Origin: Agrocybe praecox
Taxonomy: Eukaryota; Basidiomycota; Agaricomycetes; Agaricales; Agrocybaceae
Reading direction: 5' to 3'
NCBI GenBank assembly: GCA_964017145.1
Contig: OZ024848.1
Coordinates: 3,298,501 to 3,362,500, forward strand
DNA length: 64,000 bases
In this document: piece by piece, positions 44,466 through 57,961 of the stretch
Layout of the letters: the number at the start of each line of letters is the position of its first letter
Position numbering within the stretch: position 1 is the stretch's first letter
The notes under the pieces: generated by a model
The model's database searches: none
Seen by the model: the letters and a program-made list of their open reading frames with translations, nothing else
Told to the model about the DNA's origin: nothing
Made by a program: the position numbers and the translations under genes

Positions 44466-45754
44466 ATGTCGTCCCAGGGCGATGACATCTACCCCATATC
44501 ATTCCAAAAATCCATTATTAGCGGTAACTTAAACTCATCATTGATGTTTCAACTTCTTGGAGGTAAGTACCTCCTTCATGGAACGTAACGTGGCTGAAAT
44601 ATACATAGGAGCATATATTGGGTTCTATTTGATAACCCTTCGAATTTATTGTAGGGGCATGCTGTATGAGGAAGGCATGAAATGCTAATCAATCTACAGC
44701 ACGCAGGTCCCAGCCAGGTCAACGAGTGGTCACTAGCGTTCTTGCAGCACTGTTCGGTTGCAGTCTTGGAAATCTGACCGCGAACTGGGTTTATACAGTT
44801 ACTTGCTTTGCGGGAGGAGAAGCCAACACTAGATATGATATCTTTTATTCGAGCGTGATTATCTCGGCTTCCCCCGCCGTAAATATCACAACCACAATAT
44901 TAATAGCATTAGGTCAGGTTCTTGCGGATGGCTTGCTGGTAAATATCGTACGAGCTGTATTGCTTCATCCCGCTGACAAGAATTTAGATATGGCGTTCCT
45001 GGAAACTTTTTCGTGGCCAGAAATATGTCACACTGGCATTTCTGGGTATTTATATTGTTGAAATTGGTAATACCAGTGTTACTGTGGATTCCAAATTATA
45101 CATTGATATAGTTTTATAGTGATGATCATCGCAGTTACTATTATGGAATTTCTGTATGACCTAGACCCACTGCACTATCAGACGGATCAATTTGGGCAGC
45201 AGCACAACATCGTGTATGCGACTAGCCAGTGTGTGACAGCTGCAACAAGTATGATTGTCTCACTTGCAATTGGCATGAAAATCTATTCCTCAACAACTAG
45301 AAATCACAAGGCTCGAAGAAAATTCATGCAAATTGTTGAAATAACGATAGAGTCCTCTGCCTTATACTCCTGCTCAACATTGATGAACGCAATTGCTGCG
45401 TTCCTCGATAGTAGCCCTACGTTTTTGGCATCTGCAGCATCTTCCCTCAATGCAGATTCATATGCATTTGCAATTAGGTCGGTTACAACTGTAAGTTGAT
45501 CATGAATCACCTTGTGGAGACTCTCTGATCACCCTGAATTAATTTGACAGGCATTTGCACCGACCCTCATGGTTGCTCGTCTCGAATTGACAAAGAAGAA
45601 TTCAACCGAGGAGTTCTCAACCAATATGAGCTCAGAACCAGGTGATAACGTCCTTAGTGCCTTCGCAGCCGCTCTTCAAGATCACAACAGCTCCGAGATT
45701 CAAGAAGTACCTCTTGATGCCACAAGCATTCAAAATATTACTGAAGAAGTCTAA
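44466..45754 (+). CDS. Multi-TM membrane protein, paralogue 2 (array unit 1)
   Basis: Six exons: 44466-44562, 44609-44650, 44700-44938, 44988-45066, 45120-45490 and 45551-45754, 343 residues. About seven hydrophobic segments follow one another: AYIGFYLITLRIY; VTSVLAALFGCSLGNLTANW; IISASPAVN...GQVLADGLL; YVTLAFLGIYIVEIVMIIAV; QCVTAATSMIVSLAIGMKIY; SSALYSCSTLMNAIAAFL; TTAFAPTLMVARLEL. A polar C-terminal tail ends NITEEV. The join GLL|IWRSWKLFRGRKY restores the WR-x(3)-LF motif common after the third TM in agaricomycete 7-TM families. Reading through the 49-nt intron at 44939-44987 would frameshift this copy, which supports splicing. Function unknown; receptor-like topology is inference. Confidence 0.8.
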
Positions 45755-48350
45755 AATATATATGGTACGGGATATACCCTCAGCCAGAACCCCCTTTTCT
45801 CAATTTTGGTATTACCCATAGCTTCTTTCTTTCCGGAGCGTCATCCACGATCCTTACGTTGCAATCAACATGCCTCCATATTTAATAGCACCAATGTCGA
45901 CATCTCTTCTTATATAATTTGTAAGATTTTCTTGAATTTTGATACCATAATTTAATATATGTTTGTGTATAATTTGCAAGATATCCTCAACTTTTGGTAC
46001 TCTAATTTAATACATGTTTCTGTCTTTAAATGTTCTGATAAATTTTCCCATAACGCCTTCGAAATTTCCGCCCCAACACATTACCGAACTTCTTAATTAC
46101 AGCGCGATCGTTGAGGACCTCGAGCTGTCTCACACATACATAACCTCAAGGAAGCTGCCCCAGACTGCCATACACGGCCGATGTCCGGCCTCACATCACA
46201 CCTTGTCGACTGTCACCAATATTTCGCTCTGAGATGACTTTTGTCTCACCTATCTAACTGGACCTGGCTTGAAAATCCCACGAAGTTCGAATTTCTTTCT
46301 CGTTGACCTTCTACCATAGTGTTATTTGAGGGCTTGTTCTGCCATATTGTCTCTTGCAATTTGGGAATGGGAATGAGAATGGGGGGAATGCTCTAGTAGA
46401 TCTATAGAAACTCGAGAGGGATCGACGAGCCTGAGACTTGGTTCTTGAAGCTCGCGGTGGAATGTGTTTAAAGAAAGTTATGGATCCTCGCTATCGTCGA
46501 GGAATATTAATGAAGACTTGCCGGGCCCAAGTCTCATCCTACTCGTACAATATGAATGTGTGGAAAGGAACAGTGCGTATTTTACCATGAGGGGACTGTG
46601 TGCATATGTCGAGCGTCGTCGTACCGTGTACGAGTAAGTAAATCAAATAAAACCAAAATCGTCTTCTGGCAGCTCGGCAGGCCGGCACATCACTCCGTCT
46701 CCGCCTACCTCACCCCCGTCAAACAGAAAGAAAAAATACACCAAGAACACAAAACAAAAACATCAAGCCAATAAATCAATCAATCAAATCAATCGTCGAT
46801 ATATTGCATGCATGCGCATAAACGTATGTACAGACTCAGCGCGTACATACATACATACGTAGGAGATAGAGCTTGGGGTAGATAAGTATCATAGATGTGG
46901 ATATAGATGTGGATAGTCAGTAATCGGAATCGGAATCGGAATCGTATACTACTACCAGCCACTCCAAGCCCAACCCCACGGCGTCGAGATAAACTGACTG
47001 ACTAACGAATGTTAACGATGATTGATTGAATTCATGAAGGGTTGTTTGGACCAAGACCGCATATATGCCTGTCATAAAAATGGATCGACGTCGATTCCTG
47101 ATCGTTATAAATGTGTTTGAGTTTGTAGGTCGTAGACAACAGCAAGAACAGCGGCGCGAAGCAGAATGCGTGAGTGCGTGCGCTTCCAGTAAGCCGAAAG
47201 GACAATGTACATGTGGAAGTGCCAAACTGGACTGGACTATGTGCGCTACGCTCCTTCGTGAATGCATATAGAGAGGGAACCAAGGCTGTGTGGGGGTACC
47301 GGTGAGGTTGGGAATCAACGCGTCAAGCTAAAAGGCGCGTGCGTGCGGGTGGGGGTGTAGCGTAGGTCGTGATCGTGATAGTAATGATCGATCCATCGAT
47401 CCAACCACTCGACTCGACTCGGACTCGGACTCTTCATTGGAGAACAGTCCAAGGAGGAGCGTGGAGGAGAGGACGGAAGAGGAGATGTATACGCGGTAAA
47501 AAGATTGTATGTACGTACGTGTGTATGTGCATAGGTTTTGTTGAAGAAACTGAAGAATGAGAATGAGAAAAGGGAAAAAGCGCGGATAACAAGATGATGA
47601 TGATGACGAGAAAGCGAAAGCAAGGAGACACAAATGGGATAAGAGGACAAAAAAGAAGAGAAGAGAAGAGAAGAGAAGAGGAAAGACGAAAGGACCCAGA
47701 AGGATACGAAGGAAAAGGAAAACTGATGAGAAAGAAGACAACAAAATGAAAGAAAATGAAAAGGAGAGGGCGAGATAACCAATCCGACGGACACGAACAT
47801 CAACCTAAAAAGACAACGAAAAAACCGACTCAAGAAGCCATTGATGCGCGATAAACACACACAAGGGAAAGGGAAAGAAAGGGAAAGGGAAAAAAAGGCC
47901 ATTAAACGTCGAACATCGCAGATATCAATCGAGATGCAGGATGCAGCCAGCCAGGTAGCACAACACAACAATTCGTTCGATCCAATAGAAAAAAAACGAA
48001 ATCGACGACGCATCTACTCGTATCGTCCATCGAACACCGATCAAGGTGGAGGACGAGAGGAGGCATCATACGAGATTAGAGTGCTGGTGCTGGTGCAGGC
48101 GATGATAGAAATTTAAGAAGAAAGCGGGGAAGACCCCGAGTTCTGGTCCGCATTGTGAAAGGGTCGGTCGTCGTAATAGGTCAAACGATCGTCGGATGGA
48201 ACCTATCATCGTCGTATCATATCAGACAAAGTCACGCACAAAAAAGAGGCACTCACATCGGATCCTCCCGAATAAAGAAAAAAAGAAAAAAAGAAACGAG
48301 ACACCGCTCAACGTCAACGTTCAATTCAATATTCCAACCCAGCGTGATAG

Positions 48351-48956
48351 TCAACATTGGTGCCAGGAAAGGTGGTAAGAATGCCGATGCTGATACCGGC
48401 TTGAGCGCTTGAGCATGCGCGAGAAGCAACGATTTGATCTTGTTCGGCTTCGGCAGGGGATGAGTTTGAGGTTGGGTTGAGCGGACGATTCCGTGGGTGG
48501 ACTCGTACGATAAGTTTGAGTATGATGCGTGCGAAGAGATGGATGTCGCCGATGTGGACGTCGCGGAAGAAGTGGACCTGGAAGACGAAGACGAAGTGGA
48601 AGTGGGAGACCCCCCTTCGGACTCGGACTCTGAATCACTCCTGGGACAACTCCTCGGGAACGGGATGATGTTCTTCTGTTCCTGTACCTGCGCCTGAGCC
48701 TAGGGGTATACATGCGCGTATGACGAGAAGGGGGAGGAGAGCATTGCGAGCGTGCATGCATGCGTTTCCTACTGCTGCTGCTGCTCGTTCTTTGGGTTGA
48801 GCATTGTGTGGGTGTGTTTTTCCGTGCGGGCGAGGAGGGGCTGGAGGAGGAAATCAGAGAGGATGAGGATGATGAAGGGACAGGGACAGGGACAGGAACA
48901 GGAACGACCGCGGACGGGTCGAAGTCGAAGTCTACTTTGAGGTTTACTTGCATCAT
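48351..48956 (-). pseudogene. Low-complexity segment with conserved MQV-LKVDFDFD motif, unit 2
   Basis: The reverse-strand frame starts MMQVNLKVDFDFDPSAVVPV and continues Pro/Ser/Arg-rich for 201 codons. The N-terminal 30 residues match the inverted copy at 3627 (+) and the unit 3 frame at 57.7 kb, but the downstream frames disagree between copies. This suggests only the first part was ever coding in this frame. Confidence 0.35.
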
Positions 48957-50872
48957 TTTGTTACCGTTTCCGTTTTCGGTGGTAATTCTTCCTTTTCTTT
49001 TGTGTTTCCTTTCGGGTCGTTGGTAGGTTTAACGGATTGGGATTGCGATTCATATTGAGAACCAGATCGAGATTGAGAAAAAAAGCTGGGATCGGTAGCG
49101 CTATACACATGTACATGCATAGAGACCAAATGCAACGTAGGCGTAGGGAGAGACTTGCGCGTGAGGTGATGTCCCCGATATCGTCGTCGACGTCGAGGAT
49201 GCAGATGCGGGCTACGCTAACATTTGCAGATGCTGACGAACGGGGGGCTGCGTTGTTCTCCAGGAGGTATGGATAAGGATCGCGTAATACGTAGCGTATG
49301 TGGAGGTACAGGTGTATCGTGGCGGGCACGTTGACTGGCCAAAACCCAACGTACAGATGGGTGTGTGGGTGGGTGGGTCGAGGTCAACAAAACCCTGGAA
49401 GATGACGGTGCTTTCAACTAGAAAAATTCAGATTATCCATATCGTCAATTTCGTATGGCAAAGATACGCACCAGACAAAAAGAAAAAGACTGATAGCGAG
49501 GGCGATCAAAGTCCTGTTCGATCCAATACAATCCAATCGTGTCCCGTCCCGTCCTGTCCAAACAATTCGACGTTGTCCGCATCTGCGGTACCGTTCCGTG
49601 CGTCGTGTCGTGGATGGCCCAAGAGACAGAGGTGGGTGTTTGTGAGCGCAAGAGGTAGTAAGAAGAAGAAAGGTCACAATGAAGCGTAAAATCAAAGTGA
49701 AGGAAGAACAAAAACACGATAATCCAGATCCAAATAATTAAAAATCAAAAATCAAAAAATCAAGCTGTGTATCGTGGTGTCTCGTGTCGTGTGTAGGTCG
49801 TTATGTAGTCGTGTATTCGTGCAGGTGGGGTATATTCGTCGTAAATTTGGGAAGGGTTCTATCCAACAAGGATTCGAGTACAAAACGCAACGAAGCACAG
49901 AACCCAAAGGGAGGAGGGGGAGCAGGGGGGAGCAGGAAAAAGGAAGCAAAGGATATCGATGAAGGAAGAAGGCAGGAAGGGAGGGGGGAAGAAGGAAGGA
50001 AGGAATAAGAAAAGTAACGTCTTGAGCAGGATCGCATCTGCATCTGCATTCCGTTGATGTTGGTGGTGATCCAGAGATTTGGTATTTGGTATCTGCACTT
50101 GGACCCGCGTATGCGCCTGTGTCCCTGGAACAACAACAGTCAATGGCTATGGCGATGGAGGCAAGACGTGTTGAGCGGAAGGCGTCGACATCCTCTCCCT
50201 CTCCTGCGTCATCCTCTCCCTCCAATTCGCGACGACGGAAATGGCGATAGGTCGCGTACGCATAGCGCTCATCCGGCCCACGTTCCAATGAACAGAGCCC
50301 GAGCCCTTCCTCACGCGCCTCTCAACATTGGCATTGGTGCTAGGAACGGTGATACCAGATTGACCATGCGTGAGGAGCAGCGATTTGTTCTTCGCAAGGA
50401 GGTGACTTGAGCGGAGGAGGATGTGTGTGGATGTGCTGGTGCTGGTGAACGAGGAAAAGCACGGATAGACACGCCGCATCCGCCGCTGTTACTGCTGGGA
50501 CTGGGACAGGGACAGGGACGACTGCTGAGCATGGTGAGAGGGAAAGGGAGAGTGCGACGATGACGACGCGATGACGGCAGGTACAGGCGCGGAAATGAGT
50601 ACACTGCCGCTTCTGATAGGTTTTGGAACAACAATGACGATATTTTCGTCGACAGGCACCGGGACGGGTATGGGGGTCGGAGATTCCTTCTTCTCGGCTA
50701 GGACGAGGGCGTCGCTGTCGTTGTCATTTCTGCGCGACATAGGGAGAGGAGCTGAAGAAGGATTCGGATTCGGATTGTGATAAGAAGGGGGAGGAGAAGG
50801 AGGAGAAACGACGACGGAATAAGGAGGCTGTGGGAGGGAGTACGGTGGGGAGTCTTGGGTTTGGAATTCCGC

Positions 50873-51694
50873 CTACTTTTGCTTCCCAACGCTGATGCCA
50901 ACGCCAACGCCGAGGAGAAGAGAGTCGATCGTCTTGAGGAGGATCGTATCGTGATCTGTGTCTCGTTGGTGTTGGTGTTGAAACGTTGACGATCCAGAGG
51001 TTTGGTATCCGCGTCCGCGTCCTTGTCCGCATCCGTACCTGTGAGGAGCTGGAGCTGGAGTTCTCGAGACCGAGGAATCATTAATCAGAGGCGGGGTCTG
51101 CACCATCTGCATTTGCATCATTTGCATCTGAACTTGAGACTGGACCTGAGCCTGCACCTCTGGGGTAACAGCAACAACGGTTGATGGAGCAGGAACGTGC
51201 TGAGCGGCTGATAAAGGCATCGAAGACGTCGGGGCTATTCCAATTCGCGACGACGGGAACAGGGATAGGTCCGGTCTCGTAGCGCTCAACCCGCCCACGC
51301 CCACGTTCCCGTTCCCATTCCTATTTCGTTGGACAAGGCCCAAGTCCTTCCACACGCGCCTCGGTGCGCCAGCAGCGTTACCAACGCTAGGGGAAGCACC
51401 GCCGATGCCGATACCAGCCTGAGCATGGGCGAGGAGCAGCAATTTATTCTTTGCGAGGGGGTGAGTGACTTTGCGCTGAGCGGAGGAGTGCGTGTGTTTA
51501 TGTTGGCGTTCTTGAGACTGAAACTGACGACTGGAGAACGATCCGAGGCCGAGTCTGCATCTGCATCTGCATTCGAACCTGGACCTGGATCTGCGCGTGC
51601 GCCACTGGGAGGACAACAGCAGTCTATGGCGATGGAAGAAAGACGTGCTGAAGCGCTGAGCAGCAGCAGCGGAAAAAAGCGTTGGCGTTGGCAT
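50873..51694 (-). pseudogene. Low-complexity Gln/Met/Gly-rich coding block, unit 2
   Basis: Open for 273 codons on the reverse strand. Contains KNKLLLLAHAQAGIGIGGAS, VQRNRNGNGNVGVGGLSATR, QAQVQSQVQMQMMQMQMVQT, RYGCGQGRGRGYQ and IDSLLLGVGVGISVGKQK, then TAG where unit 1 has CAG. Downstream, the PPYSPP and VVPKPIR peptides continue in shifted frames. No known domain; either a decayed gene or a structured repeat that happens to be open. Confidence 0.4.
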
Positions 51695-53305
51695 CCTCTC
51701 CCTCTCCCCTTCCCTCTCCTGCTACTGTCCACGCACAACATCCTGATTCGCAACGACGAGAATGGGAACAGTGAAAGGCCTCGTAGCGGTCAACCCGCCC
51801 ACGCCAACGCACGTTCCCGTTCCCGTTCCCGTTCCCGTTCCATTGGACAGAGTCAGAGTCCTTCCTCACGCGCCCAGCGTCAGGGCTACGGTTGCCAAGG
51901 CTAGGAGAAGCACCGCCGATGCTGATACCATCCTGAGCGTGCGCGAGGAGCAGCAATTTATTCTTCATGAGGGGGTAACTTGAGCGAAGGAGGGCGTGTG
52001 TGGATGTGCTCGTGCTGGTGCTGCTTCGTGGGTTGGTGGATTTGTACGATGAGGAGTATGACTGATGGCCAAGGTTTCGTTCAGAAACGTCTGGACTGGT
52101 CACGGATTGTCACAAACAACTTTGAACATGGTCGGCACTTGCCGAATTCGAGGAAATTCAAAATCGGCTCACATCAAAGATAAGACAGATGCCTAGCGGC
52201 ACTGGCACGGCGCGCAAACACACGTCGAGGTGAATATCCTCGCTAAATCCCCGTTGCCTTCTAGTAAAGGCGACTGTACAACCAAGTTTGACTTCGGTGA
52301 GACGCCAACTTACTTCGCCATCTCGCCTCAATTTCAAACATTCCACTTTGAATTTTCATGTATCGTTCCCGCAAGGAGTCTCTCGTATCGAACTCACCTC
52401 GAGTGACACAATCAGGCTGTCTACATGCACCGAGTCCCCAAGTACAGCTTTTTGAACGCACTGGTCAACACGCGCGCCCCGGTAATAGGTATAGCATGGA
52501 CATGGACATGGAGAAACTTGCCAACCACCTCTTTAGATATCAGGATCGAGAAACGCATGTATCTCCTCCATCTATTTGGGTGTTCTGCGCTTGTTTCAAG
52601 CTAGTGAGTGCCCCGCGGAACTAATTGACTGTCAGAGCGGCTGGAAACGTTCATCGATTGTTCACGACCTTGAGGATCTGGTGCTTCCTCAGTGAGATGT
52701 ATTGCTTGCGCAATGGTGTGTGTGGGGGGATCTATTTGTTGACTGAGGTAGCTGAAACTCCTGTTTCACTCCTCAAGGTCCAGCTCGAGGCTTCGAGTTC
52801 TGGCCGGGCTCGATATGATAGCTCAGTATAGGTTAAAGATATTAGCAACTACAGTAGAACGTAACAATGTATACTAGTGAACTGTTCGGAATTTGAGTTA
52901 AGAACTAATCTCATATCAACGTGCGACGGCATAGATCTGCTGATGTCTCTTAAGGATACGATGGTGCCGGGCATTAAGCATATGAGATGGATGCCTAGAA
53001 GCTCACGGGGAGGTCTTACTCTTATGGGCCAAGACCATCACGATATCCAAGTGTATGGCACCAAACACCATTGTAAATGACTAAAGATACGAGATTTGCT
53101 CTCAGCTTCCGTGCTTGTGCTGATAGCACCGGTGGGATGGTCAATCTCTTTTGAGACTGGGTCGTACCAATGTCACATGGCTCGCTCTCGTCGATGCACA
53201 ATATGTACCATGACAACTTGATTCAAGCCCTCAGAACAGACGCTCGTAATGGTAGTTAAAGACACCGACTACTTCACTTTGGGTATCCCAGACCCAGATT
53301 TTATT

Positions 53306-54599
53306 ATGTCTTCCCAGGGCAAGGCCACCATCCCCATATCACTTCAAAAATCTGTTATTAGCGGTAACTTAAATTCAAGTTTGATGTTTCAATTTCTTGC
53401 AGGTAAGTACAGCCTTTATGCAACGTAGCATGGCTGAACAACTATACATAGGAGCATATATTGGGTTTTATTTGATAACCCTTCGAATTTATTGTAGGGG
53501 CATGCCGTATGAGGAAGGCACAAAATGCTAATCAATCTACAGCACGCAGGTCCCAGCAAGGTCAACGAGTGGTCACTAGCGTTCTTGCAGCACTGTTCGG
53601 TTGCACTCTTGGAATTCTGATCATTCAATGGATTTATGCAGCTACTTGCTTTGCGGGAGGAGGGGCCATCACTAGACATGATATCTTTTATTCGAGCGTG
53701 GTTATCTCGGCTTCCCCCGCTGTAGATATCACAAGCCAAATATTAGCAGGATTAGGTCAGGTTCTTGCGGATGGTTTGCTGGTAAACATCGTACGAGCTG
53801 TATTACTTCATCCTGCTGACAAGAATTTTAGATATGGCGTTCCTGGAAACTTTTTGGTGGCCGGAAATATGCCACACTGGCATTTCTGGGTATTTATATT
53901 GTTGAAATCGGTAATTCCAGTGTTACTGTGGATTCCAAATTATACATTGATATAGTTTTACAGTGATAATCATTGCAGCTACTATTATAGAATTTCTGTT
54001 TGACCTAGACCCACTGCGCTATCAGACGGATCAATTTGCGCAGCAGTACAACATCCTGTATGCGACTAGCCAGTGTATGACAGCTGCAACAAGTATGATT
54101 GTGTCACTTGCAATTGGCATGAAAATCTATTCCTCAACAACCATGAATCACAAAGCTCGAAGAAAATACATGCAAATTTTTGAAATAGTGATAGAATCCT
54201 CGGCCTTATACTCGTGCTCAACATTGATGAACGCAATCATCACGTTCGTCAATAGTAGCCCTACGCTTTCGGCGTCTCAAGCATCTTCCAACAATGCAGC
54301 AACATATATCAGTGCATTTATGTCTATCACAACCGTATGTGGATTATGAATCACCTTTTCAAAGGCTTTCTGATCACCCTGAATCAATTTGATAGGCATT
54401 TTCACCGACCCTCATGGTTGTTCGTCTCGAATTGAGAAAGAAGAATTCAACCGAGGAGTATTCAACCGATATGATCTCAGAACCAAGTGATAACGTTGTT
54501 AGTGCCTTTGCAGCCGCTCCTCAAGATTACAACACCTCTGAGATTCAAGAAGTATCTCTTGATGCCACAAGCATTCAAAATATTACTGATGAAGTCTAA
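53306..54599 (+). CDS. Multi-TM membrane protein, paralogue 3 (array unit 2)
   Basis: ATG at 53306 (MSSQGKATIPISLQKSVISG). Same six-exon plan as paralogue 2: donors GTAAGT, GTAGGG, GTAAAC (after GLL), GTAATT and GTATGT; last exon ending DATSIQNITDEV. Length is close to 343 residues. Differences from paralogue 2 include ILIIQWIYAATCFAGGGAIT in TM2 and a changed loop TFVNSSPTLSASQASSNNAA. The frame reading on through the GLL intron (LVNIVRAVLLHPADKN) is open here but not in paralogue 2, so it is treated as intron. Exons are intact; changes cluster in loops. Confidence 0.8.
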
Positions 54600-57500
54600 T
54601 ATATATATGTTACGGGATATACCCTCAGCCAGAATCCCCTTTTCTCAATTTTGGTATTACCCATAGCTTCTTTCTTTCCGGAGCGTCATCCACGATCCTT
54701 ACGTTGCAATCAACATGCCTCCATATTTAATAGCACCAATGTCGACATCTCTTCTTATATAATTTGTAAGATTTTCTTGAATTTTGATACCATAATTTAA
54801 TATATGTTTGTGTATAATTTGCAAGATATCCTCAACTTTTGGTACTCTAATTTAATACATGTTTCTGTCTTTAAATGTTCTGATAAATTTTCCCATAACG
54901 CCTTCGAAATTTCCGCCCCAACACATCACCGAACTTCTTAATTACAGCGCGATCGTTGAGGACCTCGAGCTGTCTCACACATACATAACCTCAAGGAAGC
55001 TGCCCCAGACTGCCATACACGGCCGATGTCCGGCCTCACATCACACCTTGTCGACTGTCACCAATATTTCGCTCTGAGATGACTTTTGCCTCACCTATCT
55101 AACTGGACCTGGCTTGAAAATCCCACGAAGTTCGAATTTCTTTCTCGTTGACCTTCTACCATAGTGTTATTTGAGGGCTTGTTCTGCCATATTGTCTCTT
55201 GAAATTTGGGAATGGGAATGAGAATGGGAGGAATGCTCTAGTGGATCTATAGAAACTCGAGAGGGATCGACAAGCTTGAGGTTTGATTCTTGAAGCTCAC
55301 AGTGCAAAGGGTTTGAAGAAAATCATGGATCCTCGCTATCGTTGAGGAATATTAATAAAGCCTTGCTGGGCCCAAGTCTCATCCCACTCATACAATATGA
55401 ATGTATGGAAAGGAACAGTGCGTATTTTACCATGAGCGGACTGTGTGCATATGTCGAGCGTCGTCGTACCGTGTACGAGTAAGTAAATCAAATAAAACCA
55501 AAATCGTCTTCCGGCAGCTCGGCAGGCCGGCACATCACTCCGTCTCCGCCTCTACCTCACCCCCGTCAAACAGAAAAAAATATACACCAAGAAAACAAAA
55601 CAAAAACATCAAGCCAATAAATCAATCAATCGAATCAATCATCAATATATTGCATGCATGCGCATAAACATATGTACAGACCCAGCGCGTACATACATAC
55701 GTAGGAGATAGAGCTTAGGGTAGATAAGTATCATAGATATGGATATAGATGTGGATAGTCAGTAATCGGAATCGGAATCGGAATCGGAATCGTATACTAC
55801 TACCAGCCACTCCAAGCCCAACCCCACGGCGTCGAGATAAACTGCGAATGTTAACGATGATTGATTGAATTCATGAAGGGTTGTTTGGACCAAGACCGCA
55901 TATGTATATGCCTGTCATAAAATGGATCGACATCGATTCCTGATCGTTATAAATGGGTTTGAGTTTGTAGGTCGTAGGCAACAGCAAGAACAGCGGCGCG
56001 AAGCAGAATGCGTGAGTGCGTGCGCTTCCAGTAAGCCGAAAGGACAATGTACATGTGGAAGTGCCAAACTGGACTGGACTATGTGCGCTACGCTCCTTCG
56101 TGAATGCATATAGAGAGGGAACCAAGGCTGTGTGGGGATACAGGTGACGTTGGGAATCAACGCGTCAATCTAAAAGGCGCGTGCGTGCGGGTGGGGGTGT
56201 AGCGTAGGTCGTGATCGTGATAGTAATGATCGATCCATCGATCCAACCACTCGACTCGACTCGGACTCGGACTCTTCATTGGAGAACAGTCCAAGGAGGA
56301 GCGTGGAGGAGAGGACGGAAGAGGAGATGTATACGCGGTAAAAAGATTGTATGTACGTACGTGTGTATGTGCATAGGTTTTGTTGAAGAAACTGAAGAAT
56401 GAGAATGAGAAAAGGGAAAAGGCGCGGATAACAAGATGATGATGATGACGAGAAAGCGAAAGCAAGGAGACACAAATGGGATAAGAGGACAAAAAAGAAG
56501 AGAAGATAAGAGAAGATAAAAGACGAAAAGACCTAGAAAGATACGAAGGAAAAGGAAAACCGACGAGAAAGAAGACAACAAAATGAAAGAAAATGAAAAT
56601 GAGAGGGCGAGATGACCAATCCGACGGACACGAATATCAATCCAAAAAGACAACAAGCGAACCGACTCCAGAAGCCATTGATGAGCGATAAACATACACA
56701 AGGGAAAGGGAAAGGAAAAATTGGTCATCAAACCTCGAACATCGCAGATATCAATTGAGATGCAAGATGCAACCAGCCAGGCAGTACAACACAAAAAATT
56801 CGTTCGATCCAATCGAAAATAAAATAAAATCAACGAGGTATCTACTTGTATCGTCCATTGAACACCGACCAAGGTGGAGGACGAGAGGAGGCGTCATACG
56901 AGATTAAAGTGCTGGTATTGGTGCAGGCAATGATAGAATTTTAAGAAGAAAGCGGGGAAGACCCCGAGTTCTGGTCCGCATTGTGAAAGGGTCGGTCGTC
57001 GTAATAGGTCAAACGATCGACGGATGGAACCTATCATCGTCATATCATATTAGACAAAGTCATGCACAAAGAAGAGGTACTCACATTGGATCCTCCCGAA
57101 TAAAGAAAAGAAGAAAAAGAAACGAAACAGCGCACAACGTCAACGTTCAACTCAATATTCCAACCCAGCGTAATAATCGACATTGGTTTCAGGAACGGTG
57201 GTAGGAATGCCGACGCTGATACCGGCTTGAGCGCTTGAGCATGCGAGAGGAGCAACGATTTGATCTTGTTCGGCTTCGGCAGGAAATGAATCTGAGGTTG
57301 GGTTGAGCGGACGAGCGCGTGGGTGGAATTGTACGACAAGTTTGAGTATGATGCGTGCGAGGAGATGGATGTCGCCGATGTGGACGTCACGGAAGAAGTG
57401 GACCTGGAAGACAAAGATGAAGTAGAAGCGGAAGACCCCCCTCCGACTCGGACTCTGAATCACTCCCGGGACAACTCCTCGGGAACGAGATGATGTTCTT

Positions 57501-57601
57501 TTGTTCCTGTACTTGCGCCTGAGCCTGGGGGTATATGTACGCGTAGGATGAGGAGAGGATGAGGGCATAGTGTGCGTGCGTGAGTGCGTTTCCCGCTGCT
57601 G

Positions 57602-57961
57602 CTACTGCTGCTCGTTCTTTGGGCATTTTGTGGGTATGTTTTTCGGTGCGGGCGAGGAGGAGAAGGGGCTGGAGGAAGGAATAAGAGAGGATGACGATGA
57701 TGGAGAAGGAACAGGGACGGGAACGATCGCGGATAGGTCGAAGTCGAAGTCTACTTTGAGGCTGACTTGCATCATTTTGTTTCCGTTTCCGTTTTCGTTT
57801 TCGGTGGTAATTCTTCCTTTTCCTTTTGTGTTTCCTTTCGGGTCGTTGGTAGGTTTAACGGATTGGGATTGCGATTCATATTGAGAACCAGATCGAGATT
57901 GAGAAAAAAAGCTGGGATTGGTAGCGCTATACACATGTACATGCATAGAGACCAAATGCAA
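57602..57961 (-). pseudogene. Low-complexity segment with conserved MQV-LKVDFDFD motif, unit 3
   Basis: Open for 119 codons: SQSRSGSQYESQSQSVKPTN, DPKGNTKGKGRITTENENGN, KMMQVSLKVDFDFDLSAIVP, then a Ser/Pro tail. The section KGKGRITT through VDFDFDLSA matches the inverted copy at about 3585-3680 at the protein level, the best sign that this strand and frame once coded. Confidence 0.4.

Larger units (their letters stand above)
39830..46085. repeat. Segmental tandem array, unit 1 (shortened)
   Basis: Begins with a stretch matching 63.65-63.85 kb (GGGGTGACC, GCTTCAAGATCA, TTACAGCGCGAT). The anchor GAACTT before TTACAGCGCGAT is at 39896 here and at 46086 in unit 2, a spacing of 6.19 kb against about 8.8 kb for units 2 and 3. 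The missing piece corresponds roughly to 47.6-50.4 kb of unit 2. A 23-24 bp A tract at 40711 expands an A-rich site also present in the other units. Confidence 0.75.
46086..54930. repeat. Segmental tandem array, unit 2
   Basis: 8,845 bp measured between identical anchors (GAACTTCTTAATTACAGCG). Collinear with unit 3 over its whole length and nearly identical in long stretches (for example 48.95-50.05 kb against 57.77-58.86 kb), so the duplication is recent. Contains a minus-strand low-complexity block and the plus-strand membrane gene. Confidence 0.85.

Noticed and set aside
53509..53955. Continuous 148-codon frame in the membrane gene (and its equivalent at 62346-62732)
   Set aside because: It reads through two introns; the homologous frame is broken in paralogue 2 by a one-base difference while the spliced frame is intact in all copies.
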